From positions 515,005-579,004 of the forward strand of contig NZ_FNKG01000002.1 in assembly GCF_900101675.1 (NCBI RefSeq): 64,000 bases of DNA. The letters run 5' to 3'. The stretch comes from Curtobacterium sp. UNCCL20 (GTDB lineage Bacteria; Actinomycetota; Actinomycetes; Actinomycetales; Microbacteriaceae). Shown here in pieces: positions 34,613 to 43,453 of this stretch. The position numbers and the translations under genes are program-made. Within the stretch, counting starts at the first letter, position 1; each line of letters begins with the position of its first letter. Below the pieces are notes generated by a model. The model did not search any database, was not told the origin of the DNA, and worked only from the letters and a program-made list of their open reading frames with translations.

Positions 34613-34648
34613 CGCACCTCGCCCCGATCAGGATCGCCACCGAAACGC

Positions 34649-35833
34649 ATGCCCCACTCCTCCCTCTCGCCCGTGCAGACCAACGGCCCCGTCGACGACG
34701 CAGCACCGGTCGTCCACATGACCCGACGGGCGCGCATCGAGGCCGAGCGAGCAGCTGCTGCTGTGGCGGGCACGGGTGACCGCGCCTTCGACGACCTGGT
34801 GTCGCCCACGACCCCGCCGGCCCCCGCGTCGCCCATCGACCTCGCGCCGGCCTCGCCGGTGATGCCCGCCTCGAGCGCGTCGCCCGTCACGCCGCCCGCG
34901 CCGGCATCGCCCGTCGTCGCCGAGGCGTCGGTCCGCGCGGCCGTGCCGGCCAGCACGACGTCGCCGGCCAGCACGACGGCGCCGGGCACCCGACGGGTCC
35001 TCGGCCAGGTGCCGGCTTCCCGTCGCGCCGGCCGTCCCGTCACGGCGACGCCCGCTACGGCCACCCTGCACGTCGACCGCGCCACCCGCCACCTCGGCGC
35101 CGCACGGCCCGCGACGACGACCACGACGACCGGACACGGCGCATCGTTCCGCCGTGCCGCGTCGCGCGTGACCGCCGTCGGTGCGCTGCTCTTCGCCGCC
35201 GGCCTGGTGGTGTCCACGTCGCTGCCCGCGCAGGCGCTCTACACGCCGGAGACCAACTCGACCTCCGAGCGCCAGGCCGCTGGTGCGTCCCAGTCGCTCA
35301 GCGTCGGGACCGGAGCGGTCGAGGCTGAGACGAACCGCGACCAGTACTCGGTGTCCGACGCGACCCAGTACAAGAACGTCGACGCCTCGAGCTTCTCCAA
35401 CGACCCGACCGGCACCATCCAGTGGCCGTTCCTGACCGGTGTGCCGATCACCTCGGGCTTCGGCGGACGCCAGGTCGCCGGCTGCTCGTTCTGCTCCACG
35501 AACCACATGGGCATCGACTTCGCCCCCGGCGCGGGCACCCCGATCCGGGTCATCGCCGCCGGCACGGTCATCAAGGTCCAGCCGAACGACGGCGGCTTCG
35601 GCAACGACGTCTGGGTCCAGCACGACGTCGACGGCAAGCAGTTCGTCAGCGTCTACGGCCACATGCAGGACAACTCGTTCAAGGTGGTCAACGGGCAGCA
35701 CGTCGAGGTGGGCGACGAGCTCGGTCTGGTCGGCAGCACGGGCAACTCGACCGGCCCGCACCTGCACCTCGAGGTCCACGTCGACGGCGTCCCGGTGGAC
35801 CCGCTGGCGTGGCTCCGAGCCAACGCGAACTAG
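34649..35833 (+). CDS. M23-family peptidoglycan endopeptidase
   Basis: A 394-residue cell-wall hydrolase. A long cytosolic N-terminus of about 170 residues, rich in Ala, Pro, Ser and Thr, precedes one signal/anchor helix (AVGALLFAAGLVVSTSLPAQA), and the LytM domain occupies roughly 260-392. Zn ligands are in NHMGIDFAPG and HLHLEVHVDG. It probably cleaves peptide cross-bridges outside the membrane. The 170-residue tail before the export helix is unusual and may be cytosolic. Two tRNA genes follow. Confidence 0.88.
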   Translation: MPHSSLSPVQTNGPVDDAAPVVHMTRRARIEAERAAAAVAGTGDRAFDDLVSPTTPPAPASPIDLAPASPVMPASSASPVTPPAPASPVVAEASVRAAVPASTTSPASTTAPGTRRVLGQVPASRRAGRPVTATPATATLHVDRATRHLGAARPATTTTTTGHGASFRRAASRVTAVGALLFAAGLVVSTSLPAQALYTPETNSTSERQAAGASQSLSVGTGAVEAETNRDQYSVSDATQYKNVDASSFSNDPTGTIQWPFLTGVPITSGFGGRQVAGCSFCSTNHMGIDFAPGAGTPIRVIAAGTVIKVQPNDGGFGNDVWVQHDVDGKQFVSVYGHMQDNSFKVVNGQHVEVGDELGLVGSTGNSTGPHLHLEVHVDGVPVDPLAWLRANAN

Positions 35834-35923
35834 CGGTCCCACGCGGCACGCCCGGGCGTCACGCTCGGTTCCGGACCACCGTCGCGGGTCTGCTATCCTC
35901 GTGTGGTGCCGTTCGCGGCACAT

Positions 35924-35995
<72 letters not shown>

Positions 35996-36027
35996 CAGAC
36001 CCGGCGCCGTTGTGGCTCCGGATCCTT

Positions 36028-36101
36028 GGCGGGGTAGCTCAGTTGGTTAGAGCACACGGCTCATAATCGTGGTGTCGCGGGTTCAAGTCCCGCCCTCGCT
36101 A
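36028..36101 (+). tRNA. tRNA-Met (CAT)
   Basis: A 74-base cloverleaf; acceptor GGCGGGG pairs with CCTCGCT using two G-U pairs. The anticodon loop CTCATAA gives CAT, and the T loop is TTCAAGT. The fully paired acceptor end argues for the elongator and against the initiator. The same tRNA-Thr/tRNA-Met pair precedes hadAB in mycobacteria. Confidence 0.93.
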
Positions 36102-36105
36102 CCGC

Positions 36106-36132
36106 AAGCCCGGCGATCTGATCGCCGGGCTT
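36106..36132 (+). terminator. Terminator of the tRNA-Thr/tRNA-Met transcript
   Basis: A 12-base stem AAGCCCGGCGAT / ATCGCCGGGCTT with loop CTG, followed by TCGTCGTT. Confidence 0.85.
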
Positions 36133-36363
36133 TCGTCGTTCCCGGGGTCCTGCCGGCGCTGCATGCGCGGAGCGGCATGCGCTGGGCGAGACGGCGGCGC
36201 ACCGCCCGCCAGCACAGCGCGCCTCCGGCGCATCGCGCCGCGCCGCACCGTGACGCGTTCGTCACCCGGTGCGACGGTGACGGCGCGGTGCGGCGCTGCA
36301 GCGCCACCGGGTGTGCACCCTCGCACGGAGTGGCGATCGGCGCACGGTGCGCGACCGCGCTCC

Positions 36364-36406
36364 GGCCTGGAGGCGCGGTGCCGGACCCGCGCCGCGCCTC
36401 CAGGCC
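36364..36406. repeat. GGAGGCGCGG-family palindrome, 15-bp arms
   Basis: Arms GGCCTGGAGGCGCGG (36364-36378) and CCGCGCCTCCAGGCC (36392-36406) are perfect reverse complements around a 13-base loop. It shares its stem with the elements at 1177, 17648 and 60861, but here no gene ends nearby, so it is not simply a terminator. Confidence 0.7.
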
Positions 36407-36432
36407 GTCTCGTGGTGCGTCAGCACCGTGCT

Positions 36433-36489
36433 GCGTTCGTCGCACCGTGCCGCGTTCGTCGCACCGTGCCGCGTTCGTCGCTCGGTGCC
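36433..36489. repeat. Three 19-bp tandem repeats
   Basis: The unit GCGTTCGTCGCACCGTGCC occurs at 36433-36451 and 36452-36470 exactly, and at 36471-36489 with a two-base change near its end. Related GCGTTCGTC words occur 180 bases earlier. Confidence 0.7.
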
Positions 36490-36564
36490 CCGCTGCAGCC
36501 GCGCACCAGGTCGACGACCGCGCACCGGGTGGCGAAGGTCGCACCGTGGCACGGCGAGCGGACC

Positions 36565-36954
36565 TCAGAACGGCCGGTGCTCGGTCCGCGCGACGAGCAC
36601 GCCTGCTGACCGCAGCGCTCCCTCGAGCGTCGCGTTCACCTGCTGCCACGCCGTCTGCCGCCGTCCCGCGCCGATGCCCCCGCCGGAGACCGCGGTGCCG
36701 TGCCCGGCGTGCCGCAGCGTGATCGTCGTCGCCGTCCCGCTGACCGTGGTGGACAGCTCGTACCGGCGGAACTCCCGGGAGGGGTGCACGAGCGCCCCGA
36801 GCAGGATCGTCAGCGCCCGGCTGCCGGTGGTGGCGGTCAGCGTGCCGCCGGTCGTCTCCACCGTGTGCCCCGCCTGGCGCAGTGCTGCGCCGGCGACCTC
36901 CATGGCGGTGCACCGGTCGCCCGTGTGCACTGCGAACTCGGTCGTCGCGTCCAT
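36565..36954 (-). CDS. Hypothetical protein
   Basis: A 129-residue protein starting at an ATG with an excellent GGGGAGG seven bases upstream. Alternating helical and strand-like segments (CTAMEVAGAALRQAGHTVE, RRYELSTTVSGTATTITLRH) suggest a small alpha/beta fold, possibly SRPBCC-like, but I recognise no family. It is divergent from hadA with a gap of about 160 bases. The strong ribosome site and protein-like composition make it a real gene. Confidence 0.6.
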   Translation of the reverse strand: MDATTEFAVHTGDRCTAMEVAGAALRQAGHTVETTGGTLTATTGSRALTILLGALVHPSREFRRYELSTTVSGTATTITLRHAGHGTAVSGGGIGAGRRQTAWQQVNATLEGALRSAGVLVARTEHRPF

Positions 36955-37111
36955 CGTCGTTCCTCCCCGTCCCCGGAAGTCCGTGCTGCTCGAAGTGCTC
37001 CGCGGCAGATCGCCGAGCCCTGCGCGTTCCCCCGAAGCGCGCCCGCCCAGCATACCCGATGCATACTCATGAACCGCAGGCCCCCAGTCGGGCGTCGCTA
37101 GACTGCCGGAC

Positions 37112-37561
37112 GTGTCTGTGAACCCCGAGCTCGTCGGCAGGACGTTCCCGCCGGCCCAGCCCTACCTGGTCGGTCGTGAGAAGGTGCGTGAGTTCTCCCG
37201 CGCCGTGTTCGCGACGAACCCGATCCACCACGAGCCCGAGGCCGCCCGCGCCGCCGGCTACGACGACGTCGTCGCCCCGCCGACCTTCGCGGTCGTCCTG
37301 CAGGAGGCGACCCTCGCCCAGCTCCTGGCCGAGCCGGACGCCGGAATCGACTTCTCCCGGGTGGTCCACGGTGAGCAGGCGTTCGCGTACGACCGGCCGA
37401 TCGTCGCCGGGGACGAGCTCACGGCCACCCTCACCGTCACGAGCGTGAAGACCCTGGGCGGCAACGCCATGGTCACGGCGGAGAGCACGATGAACGACGC
37501 CGCGGGGGAGCACGTCGTCACGGCGACGTCGACCCTCGTGGTCCGAGGAGACGACGCATGA
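37112..37561 (+). CDS. HadA-like MaoC-family dehydratase subunit (UPF0336)
   Basis: A 149-residue single hot-dog protein resembling mycobacterial HadA (Rv0635): VNPELVGRTFPPAQPYLVGREKV at the N-terminus and NPIHHEPEAARAAGYDDVVAPPTF. In FAS-II, HadA is the accessory subunit that pairs with a catalytic HadB to dehydrate 3-hydroxyacyl-ACP. Its start codon overlaps nothing upstream; TAGACT (37099-37104) ends seven bases before the GTG, a clear leaderless promoter. The last four bases overlap hadB. Confidence 0.88.
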   Translation: MSVNPELVGRTFPPAQPYLVGREKVREFSRAVFATNPIHHEPEAARAAGYDDVVAPPTFAVVLQEATLAQLLAEPDAGIDFSRVVHGEQAFAYDRPIVAGDELTATLTVTSVKTLGGNAMVTAESTMNDAAGEHVVTATSTLVVRGDDA

Positions 37562-37983
37562 CCGCCGCAGCCGTGACCGCGCTCGAGGTCGGCACCGTCG
37601 TCGCCGAGCGCGAGGTCCACATCACCCGCGACTCGCTCGTCCGGTACGCCGGGGCCTCGGGCGACTTCAACCCGATCCACTACCGCGACGACGTGGCCGC
37701 CTCCGTGGGGCTCCCCGGCGTCCTGGCGCACGGCATGCTCACGATGGGCATCGCGGTCCAGCCGGTCTCCGAGTGGCTCGGCGACCGCGGCCACGTCGTC
37801 CGCTACGGCGTGCGGTTCACCCGTCCCGTGGTCGTCGACCCGGAGCAGGGCGCCACGATCGGCATCGTCGCGAAGGTCGGCACCGTCGACGACGAGGGCC
37901 GTCCGCAGCGCATCGACCTCACCGTGACCGCCGCCGGGCAGACCGTGCTCGGCAAGGCGCAGGTCACGGTGGCGTTCCGCTGA
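37558..37983 (+). CDS. HadB-like MaoC-family (R)-hydroxyacyl dehydratase
   Basis: A 141-residue hot-dog enzyme with the hydratase-2 catalytic motif in YAGASGDFNPIHYRDD (Asp and His) and GVLAHGMLTMG. It overlaps hadA by ATGA. Since this lineage makes no mycolic acids, the pair probably serves general fatty-acid elongation. No hadC homologue follows; murB does, two bases after the stop. Confidence 0.9.
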   Translation: MTAAAVTALEVGTVVAEREVHITRDSLVRYAGASGDFNPIHYRDDVAASVGLPGVLAHGMLTMGIAVQPVSEWLGDRGHVVRYGVRFTRPVVVDPEQGATIGIVAKVGTVDDEGRPQRIDLTVTAAGQTVLGKAQVTVAFR

Positions 37984-37985
37984 CC

Positions 37986-39014
37986 GTGTCGGAGCCCGTG
38001 CTCGCCGACCTCACGACGCTGCGCGTCGGTGGCCCGGCGTCCCGGCTGCTCACCGCGACGACGACGGACGAGCTGGTCGCGCACGCGCAGACCGCGTGGG
38101 ACGACGACGAGTGGCTCGTCCTCGGTGGTGGCAGCAACCTGCTGGTCGCCGACGAGGGCTTCGACGGCACCGTCGTGCTGGTCCGGACGACGGGCGTCGA
38201 GGCCAGCGAGGACGCCGACGGCGTCACCGTCCGCGTCGCGGCCGGCGAACCGTGGGACGCGTTCGTCGCCTCGACCGTCGACAACGGCTGGACCGGCCTG
38301 GAGGCACTGAGCGGCATCCCGGGAACGGTCGGTGCCGCCCCCGTGCAGAACATCGGCGCCTACGGGGTCGAGCTCTCCGACGTGCTCACCCGGATCGAGT
38401 TCCTCGACGCGGCCACGGGGGAGCGCGCGTGGGTGCCCGCGGCTGAGCTGGCGCTCGGCTACCGCACGTCGACGCTGAAGCACGGACGCCGCGGTGTGGT
38501 CCTGACGGTGGAGTTCCGCCTCGGCACCGCCCCGGACGGCGGGGTGCCGGTCCGGTACCCCCAGCTCGCCGGTTCGCTCGGCGTGGAGCTCGGGTCGCTC
38601 GTGGCACCCTCGACCGTGCGGTCCGAGGTGCTGCGACTGCGCGGCTCGAAGGGCATGGTGCTCGACGCCGACGACCCGGACACCTGGAGCGCCGGCTCGT
38701 TCTTCACGAACCCGATCGTCTCGGCGGCCTTCGCGGAGACGCTGCCCGCCGAGGCGCCGCGCTGGCCCGCCGGCGACGACGTCAAGCTCAGCGCCGCCTG
38801 GCTGATCGAGCACGCCGGGGTGCACCGCGGCTACGCCGTCCCCGGGTCCCGCGCCGCGATCTCGTCGAAGCACACGCTCGCGCTGACGAACCGCGGGGGA
38901 GCGACCGCCGCCCAGGTGGCGGAGCTCGCCCGCTACGTCCAGGTGACGGTCCTGAACCGCTTCGGGGTGGCGCTCGTGCCGGAACCCGTCGTGGTCGGCG
39001 ACCTGCTCGCCTGA
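37986..39014 (+). CDS. murB: UDP-N-acetylenolpyruvoylglucosamine reductase
   Basis: A FAD enzyme completing UDP-MurNAc synthesis. Motifs: LTTLRVGGPASRLL, the FAD site LVLGGGSNLLVADEGFDG, IPGTVGAAPVQNIGAYGVEL and the catalytic-serine region WSAGSFFTNPIV. At 342 residues it is type I. It begins two bases after hadB, so a dehydratase pair and a cell-wall enzyme share an mRNA, as in other Micrococcales to my knowledge. Confidence 0.94.
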   Translation: MSEPVLADLTTLRVGGPASRLLTATTTDELVAHAQTAWDDDEWLVLGGGSNLLVADEGFDGTVVLVRTTGVEASEDADGVTVRVAAGEPWDAFVASTVDNGWTGLEALSGIPGTVGAAPVQNIGAYGVELSDVLTRIEFLDAATGERAWVPAAELALGYRTSTLKHGRRGVVLTVEFRLGTAPDGGVPVRYPQLAGSLGVELGSLVAPSTVRSEVLRLRGSKGMVLDADDPDTWSAGSFFTNPIVSAAFAETLPAEAPRWPAGDDVKLSAAWLIEHAGVHRGYAVPGSRAAISSKHTLALTNRGGATAAQVAELARYVQVTVLNRFGVALVPEPVVVGDLLA

Positions 39015-39039
39015 GCCAGCACGCGCCTCCGGGACGCAC

Positions 39040-39071
39040 GAACGGGCCGCCTCGTCCGAGGCGACCCGTTC
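39040..39071. terminator. Bidirectional terminator between murB and the aminotransferase
   Basis: A 15-base stem GAACGGGCCGCCTCG / CGAGGCGACCCGTTC with one mismatch and a two-base TC centre, between convergent genes. Confidence 0.75.
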
Positions 39072-39082
39072 CGTCGACGTGA

Positions 39083-40348
39083 CTAGCTGAAGAACTTCGC
39101 CAGGCGCGCGACGCCCTCGGCGATGTCGTCGTCGCCGAGGGCGTACGACAGGCGGAGGTAGCCGGAGGGGCCGAACGCCTCACCCGGGACGACGGCGACC
39201 TCGGCGTGCTCGAGGATGAGGTCCGCGAGCTCGAGGGTCGTCGTCGGGGTGGTGCCCGCCCACTGACGGCCGAGCAGCGCCGTGACGTCGGGGTAGACGT
39301 AGAAGGCGCCCTGCGGCGTCGGCGTGACGAAGCCCGGGATCGCGTTGAGCCCGGCGACGATGGACTTCCGGCGGCGGTCGAACGCCTCGCGCATGGCCGT
39401 CACGGGTTCCTGCGGCCCGGTGAGGGCGGCGATCGCGGCGCGCTGCGACACGTTCGACACGTTCGAGGACAGGTGCGACTGCAGGTTCGACGCGGCCTTC
39501 ACGGCGTCCGCCGGGCCGATGAACCAGCCGACCCGCCAACCGGTCATCGCGTACGTCTTGGCGACACCGTTCACCAGGATCGTGGTGTCGGCGAGACCGG
39601 GGACGGCCTCGAGGATGCCGGTGAACCGGACACCGTCGTACACGAGGTCCTGGTAGATCTCGTCGCTGATCACCCAGATGCCGTGCTCGAGCGCCCACTC
39701 GCCGATGGCCCTGGTCTGCTCGGCGGTGTACACCGAGCCGGTCGGGTTCGAGGGGGAGCAGAAGAGCAGCGCCTTGGTCTTGGGGGTGCGGGCGGCCTCG
39801 AGCTGCTCGACGGTGACGAGGTAGTCCTGCTCGCTGCCGGCGAAGACGTCCACGGGGACGCCGCCGGCCAGCCGGATCGCCTCGGGGTAGGTGGTCCAGT
39901 AGGGCGCCGGCAGGAGGACCTCGTCGCCCTCGTCGACGATGGTCTGGAACGCCTGGTAGACGGCCTGCTTCCCGCCGTTCGTGACGATGACCTGCGACGG
40001 GTCGACGGTGGTGCCGGACTCGCGCGCGGTCTTCTCGGCGATCGCCTGCTTCAGCTCGGGCAGGCCGGTCGCGGGCGTGTACCGGTGGTTCTTCGGGTCC
40101 TTCGCTGCCTGCACCGCGGCGTCGACGACGTGCGCGGGCGTTGCGAAGTCGGGCTCACCCGCGGCGAACGAGATCACCGGGCGCCCGGCTGCCTTGAGCG
40201 CCTTGGCCTTCGCGTCGACCTTGAGCGTCGCCGACTCGGCGATCGCGGCGATCCGGGACGCGATGCGCGGCCGGTCGGTGCGGGCTGCGTCGGTGGTGTC
40301 CTGGGACGGGTGGGCGGTGGACTCGGGGCCGGGGGCTGCGGTGCTCAC
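39083..40348 (-). CDS. Pyridoxal-phosphate aminotransferase, aspartate/aromatic type
   Basis: A 421-residue class I aminotransferase. Marks are [39 protein letters not shown] and the PLP-lysine segment [17 protein letters not shown]. Aspartate or prephenate is the likely donor/acceptor, the specificity cannot be read. The GTG start at 40348 is seven bases after TAGGCT (40361-40356), so it is leaderless. It is divergent from tRNA-Trp. Confidence 0.92.
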   Translation of the reverse strand: MSTAAPGPESTAHPSQDTTDAARTDRPRIASRIAAIAESATLKVDAKAKALKAAGRPVISFAAGEPDFATPAHVVDAAVQAAKDPKNHRYTPATGLPELKQAIAEKTARESGTTVDPSQVIVTNGGKQAVYQAFQTIVDEGDEVLLPAPYWTTYPEAIRLAGGVPVDVFAGSEQDYLVTVEQLEAARTPKTKALLFCSPSNPTGSVYTAEQTRAIGEWALEHGIWVISDEIYQDLVYDGVRFTGILEAVPGLADTTILVNGVAKTYAMTGWRVGWFIGPADAVKAASNLQSHLSSNVSNVSQRAAIAALTGPQEPVTAMREAFDRRRKSIVAGLNAIPGFVTPTPQGAFYVYPDVTALLGRQWAGTTPTTTLELADLILEHAEVAVVPGEAFGPSGYLRLSYALGDDDIAEGVARLAKFFS

Positions 40349-40391
40349 GGGGCCCAGCCTATCGGCGCGGCACGCCGGAGCATCCGTCAAG

Positions 40392-40421
40392 TGGACACCG
40401 TGTGACGGACTCCCGTACACT
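40392..40421 (+). promoter_or_regulatory. Promoter of tRNA-Trp-secE-nusG: TGGACA, 18 bp, TACACT
   Basis: -35 TGGACA at 40392-40397 and -10 TACACT at 40416-40421, 40 bases before the mature tRNA. No terminator separates the tRNA from secE, 20 bases downstream. Confidence 0.65.
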
Positions 40422-40460
40422 CGACCACCGGAACACGGATCGGTGACGAACCGTGTCCGA

Positions 40461-40533
40461 AGGGCGGTGGCTCAATTGGTAGAGCAGCGGTCTCCAAAAC
40501 CGCAGGTTGCAGGTTCGAGTCCTGTCCGCCCTG
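40461..40533 (+). tRNA. tRNA-Trp (CCA)
   Basis: A 73-base cloverleaf with acceptor AGGGCGG/CCGCCCT, discriminator G, anticodon loop CTCCAAA (CCA) and TTCGAGT in the T loop. Its place directly before secE is conserved across bacteria. Confidence 0.97.
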
Positions 40534-40553
40534 CTCATCTGGAAGGGTAGAAG

Positions 40554-40832
40554 TTGGCGAGCAAAGACATGGAGACGACGGCGGACGACGTCGTCGCCAA
40601 GGCGAAGCAGGACCGGGCCGAGCGCCGCGGGCCCTTCGCTGCCATCGTGCTCTTCATCCGGCAGGTCATCGCGGAACTCCGCAAGGTGGTCACGCCGACC
40701 CGCAAGGAACTCTTCAGCTACACGGGCGTCGTCCTGGTCTTCGTCGTCGTGATGATGATCCTGGTGTCGATCCTCGACTTCGCGTTCGGACTCGGCGTCG
40801 GGTACGTGTTCGGCAACGGGCCGACGGCCTGA
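40554..40832 (+). CDS. secE: Preprotein translocase subunit SecE
   Basis: A 92-residue SecYEG subunit: amphipathic helix VIAELRKVVTPTRKELF, then one transmembrane helix (residues ~60-85). The start is a TTG at 40554 with GGAAGG upstream; an ATG five codons later is the alternative. It is followed by nusG after 131 bases. Confidence 0.94.
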   Translation: MASKDMETTADDVVAKAKQDRAERRGPFAAIVLFIRQVIAELRKVVTPTRKELFSYTGVVLVFVVVMMILVSILDFAFGLGVGYVFGNGPTA

Positions 40833-40963
40833 CCCCGACCCTCTGCGCCGTTGCTGGACTCCTGACCCCGTGCGGACAGGAGTACGGTCGCCGGAGACAA
40901 GGGTGATCGTGAGTCGATCCGCCCGCCAACCCGATCCGAACCACCGAACGGAAAGAATCGACA

Positions 40964-42013
40964 GTGTCTGACAACTCCCGCGACGACATCGACCTCGCCA
41001 CGGCTGCCGAGCAGTCCTCCGAAGTCGAGGAGAACCAGGAAGGCGACGTCGAGACCGGCGAGGGGCGTTCGGTCGAGTCGGCCGAAGAGCGCGCGATCGA
41101 GGTCGAGGACGAGAACGACCCGTCCCTCGGTCTGAGCGACGAGCCCGACGACGGCACGGTCGACGCCGGCCTCGACGAAGCCCTCACCGCCCTCCAGGAA
41201 GCCCGCGACCCCGAAGCTGACGCCGTCGTCGACGACGCGCTCGAGGTCGACACCCTCGACGAGGCCGAGGCCGCCGTCGAAGCGGTCGAGGACGAGGAAG
41301 AGACCGAGCTCGAGGAAGAGTCCGCCGCCGAGGCGAACGAGACCCTCGCCGCAGACGAGGCGCTCGACGCGGACGACGACGAGGCCGAAGCGGCCGAGGT
41401 CGACCCGTACGAGGCGTTCAAGGCCGAGCTGCGGATGAAGCCGGGCAAGTGGTACGTCATCCACTCCTACGCGGGCTTCGAGCGTCGCGTGAAGTCGAAC
41501 ATCGAGAACCGCATGGTCTCGATGTCGATGGAGGACTACATCTACCAGGTCGAGGTCCCGATGGAGGACGTCGTCGAGATCAAGAACGGGCAGCGCAAGC
41601 TGGTCACCCGCGTCCGGATCCCCTCGTACGTGCTCGTCCGCATGGACCTCAACGAGGACTCGTGGTCCGTCGTCCGGCACACCCCGGGTGTCACCGGCTT
41701 CGTCGGCAACGCGCACAACCCCACGCCGCTCCGCTTCGACGAGGCGTTCGGCATGCTGAAGTCCCTCGTGCAGGTCGCCGAGGCCGCTCCGACGAAGGGC
41801 GGCGCCAAGGGCGGCGGCCTCCAGTCGCAGCCCGCGGCCGAGGTCGACTTCGAGGTCGGCGAGACGATCACCATCAAGGAGGGCTCGTTCGCGGGTCTCC
41901 CGGGTTCGATCTCCGAGATCAAGCCGGAGAGCGGCAAGCTCACCGTCCTCGTCTCGCTCTTCGAGCGCGAGACCCCGGTCGAGCTCAGCTTCGACCAGGT
42001 CACGAAGCTCTAG
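40964..42013 (+). CDS. nusG: Transcription factor NusG with long acidic N-terminal extension
   Basis: The RNA-polymerase elongation factor. The NGN domain starts near residue 147 ([20 protein letters not shown]) and runs through [12 protein letters not shown] and TPGVTGFVG; the KOW domain ([21 protein letters not shown]) ends the protein. The first ~146 residues are almost only Asp, Glu, Ala and Val, a disordered acidic arm roughly as long as the NGN domain. Extensions occur in actinobacterial NusG, but this is a long one. GTG start after GGAAAGAA. Confidence 0.95.
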   Translation: MSDNSRDDIDLATAAEQSSEVEENQEGDVETGEGRSVESAEERAIEVEDENDPSLGLSDEPDDGTVDAGLDEALTALQEARDPEADAVVDDALEVDTLDEAEAAVEAVEDEEETELEEESAAEANETLAADEALDADDDEAEAAEVDPYEAFKAELRMKPGKWYVIHSYAGFERRVKSNIENRMVSMSMEDYIYQVEVPMEDVVEIKNGQRKLVTRVRIPSYVLVRMDLNEDSWSVVRHTPGVTGFVGNAHNPTPLRFDEAFGMLKSLVQVAEAAPTKGGAKGGGLQSQPAAEVDFEVGETITIKEGSFAGLPGSISEIKPESGKLTVLVSLFERETPVELSFDQVTKL

Positions 42014-42050
42014 TCCAGGTCTCCCCGTTCGGGTAGACTCATCGAGTTTG

Positions 42051-42077
42051 GCCCCGCACGCCTCGTGTGTGCGGGGC
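42051..42077 (+). promoter_or_regulatory. Leader hairpin between nusG and rplK, behind a TAGACT -10
   Basis: TAGACT at 42034-42039 is followed by a nine-base stem GCCCCGCAC / GTGCGGGGC in the 143-base gap. It may be a separate promoter with a structured leader for rplKA, or an attenuator. No strong -35 is visible. Confidence 0.4.
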
Positions 42078-42156
42078 TGCACCGCGGTCCGGAACGGCCG
42101 GGCCAGCGGGAGAGTGCACGGATCCCCGTGCGTTCGATTCCAGGAGGAAGCACAAC

Positions 42157-42588
42157 ATGGCACCGAAGAAGAAGGTCACGGGCCTGATCAAGCTGCAGAT
42201 CAACGCGGGCGCCGCCAACCCGGCACCCCCGATCGGTCCGGCGCTCGGTCAGCACGGCGTGAACATCATGGAGTTCTGCAAGGCGTACAACGCCGCGACC
42301 GAGTCGCAGCGTGGCAACGTCGTGCCGGTCGAGATCACCGTCTACGAGGACCGTTCGTTCACGTTCGTCCTGAAGACCCCGCCGGCCGCCGAGCTCATCA
42401 AGAAGGCTGCGGGTGTGCAGAAGGGGTCCGCGACCCCGCACACGGTCAAGGTCGCGAAGATCTCGATGGACCAGGTCCGTCAGATCGCCGAGACCAAGCA
42501 GGCCGACCTGAACGCCAACGACATCGACCAGGCCGCGAAGATCATCGCCGGCACTGCGCGCTCGATGGGCATCACGGTCGAGGCGTAA
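42157..42588 (+). CDS. rplK: 50S ribosomal protein L11 (uL11)
   Basis: A 143-residue stalk-base protein of the GTPase centre. It begins [19 protein letters not shown] and includes the conserved [21 protein letters not shown]; the C-terminal RNA-binding domain is intact (SMGITVE). Preceded by an AGGAGGA ribosome site and followed by rplA. Confidence 0.98.
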   Translation: MAPKKKVTGLIKLQINAGAANPAPPIGPALGQHGVNIMEFCKAYNAATESQRGNVVPVEITVYEDRSFTFVLKTPPAAELIKKAAGVQKGSATPHTVKVAKISMDQVRQIAETKQADLNANDIDQAAKIIAGTARSMGITVEA

Positions 42589-42677
42589 GCCCCAACCGCC
42601 TCAGGCACACACCCACACACCCTTCCGTGGGAGAGCCGCGCCGGCTCGTCAACCACGTAGCTCCCAAGGAGATCACC

Positions 42678-43367
42678 ATGGCGAAGAAGTCCAAGGCCTA
42701 CCAGGCCGCGGCCGCGAAGATCGAGGCCGACAAGTTCTACACCCCCACCGAGGCAGTCGCCCTCGCGAAGGAGACCGGTTCCACCAAGACCGACTCCACC
42801 GTCGAGGTCGCCCTCAAGCTCGGTGTCGACCCGCGCAAGGCGGACCAGATGGTCCGCGGCACGGTCATCCTGCCGCACGGCACGGGCAAGACCGCCCGCG
42901 TCATCGTCTTCGCCGTCGGCGCTGCGGCTGAGGCCGCCATCGCCGCCGGTGCCGACGAGGTCGGTGGCGACGAGCTCATCGCGAAGGTCGCCGAGGGCTA
43001 CACCGCCTTCGACTCCGCCGTCGCGACGCCGGAGCTCATGGGCAAGGTCGGTCGTCTCGGCAAGGTGCTCGGCCCGCGTGGCCTCATGCCGAACCCGAAG
43101 ACCGGCACCGTGACCCCGAACGTGGCGCAGGCCGTCAACGACATCAAGGGCGGCAAGATCGAGTTCCGCGTCGACAAGCACGCCAACGTGCACTTCGTCG
43201 TCGGCAAGGCCTCGTTCACGCCGGAGCAGCTCGACGAGAACATCTCGACCGCGCTCGAGGAGATCAACCGCCTCAAGCCGAGCGCCTCGAAGGGCCGCTA
43301 CATCATGAAGGGCGCCGTCTCGACGACCTTCGGCCCCGGCATCCCGCTGGACGTCAACAGCATCTGA
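42678..43367 (+). CDS. rplA: 50S ribosomal protein L1 (uL1)
   Basis: A 229-residue L1-stalk protein: [18 protein letters not shown] at the start, [16 protein letters not shown] in the middle and [16 protein letters not shown] near the end. L1 commonly represses its own mRNA. A strong terminator follows at 43382. Confidence 0.98.
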   Translation: MAKKSKAYQAAAAKIEADKFYTPTEAVALAKETGSTKTDSTVEVALKLGVDPRKADQMVRGTVILPHGTGKTARVIVFAVGAAAEAAIAAGADEVGGDELIAKVAEGYTAFDSAVATPELMGKVGRLGKVLGPRGLMPNPKTGTVTPNVAQAVNDIKGGKIEFRVDKHANVHFVVGKASFTPEQLDENISTALEEINRLKPSASKGRYIMKGAVSTTFGPGIPLDVNSI

Positions 43368-43381
43368 TCCCCTGATCAGTC

Positions 43382-43419
43382 CGAAAGGACCCGCACCGGT
43401 TTCGGTGCGGGTCCTTTCG
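43382..43419 (+). terminator. Rho-independent terminator after rplA
   Basis: A perfect 17-base stem CGAAAGGACCCGCACCG / CGGTGCGGGTCCTTTCG with loop GTTT. Confidence 0.85.
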
Positions 43420-43453
43420 CGTGCCGGGCACGATGTCCCGATAGCGTGGCTCC

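Larger units (their letters stand above)
36133..36564. other. Gene-poor 430-bp stretch after tRNA-Met
   Basis: No reading frame here has a credible start, ribosome site or protein-like composition. It holds the palindrome at 36364-36406 and the 19-bp tandem repeat at 36433-36489. In mycobacteria an rpmG (ribosomal protein L33) gene occupies the equivalent place; no L33 sequence is recognisable here. Confidence 0.6.

Noticed and set aside
34510..34648. c-di-AMP (ydaO) riboswitch before the M23 peptidase gene
   Set aside because: Actinobacterial wall hydrolase genes often carry this riboswitch, but the leader is short and lacks its conserved pseudo-symmetric core; only a promoter and a small inverted repeat are visible.
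36433..36489. Possible CRISPR-like array
   Set aside because: Head-to-tail 19-base units without spacers.
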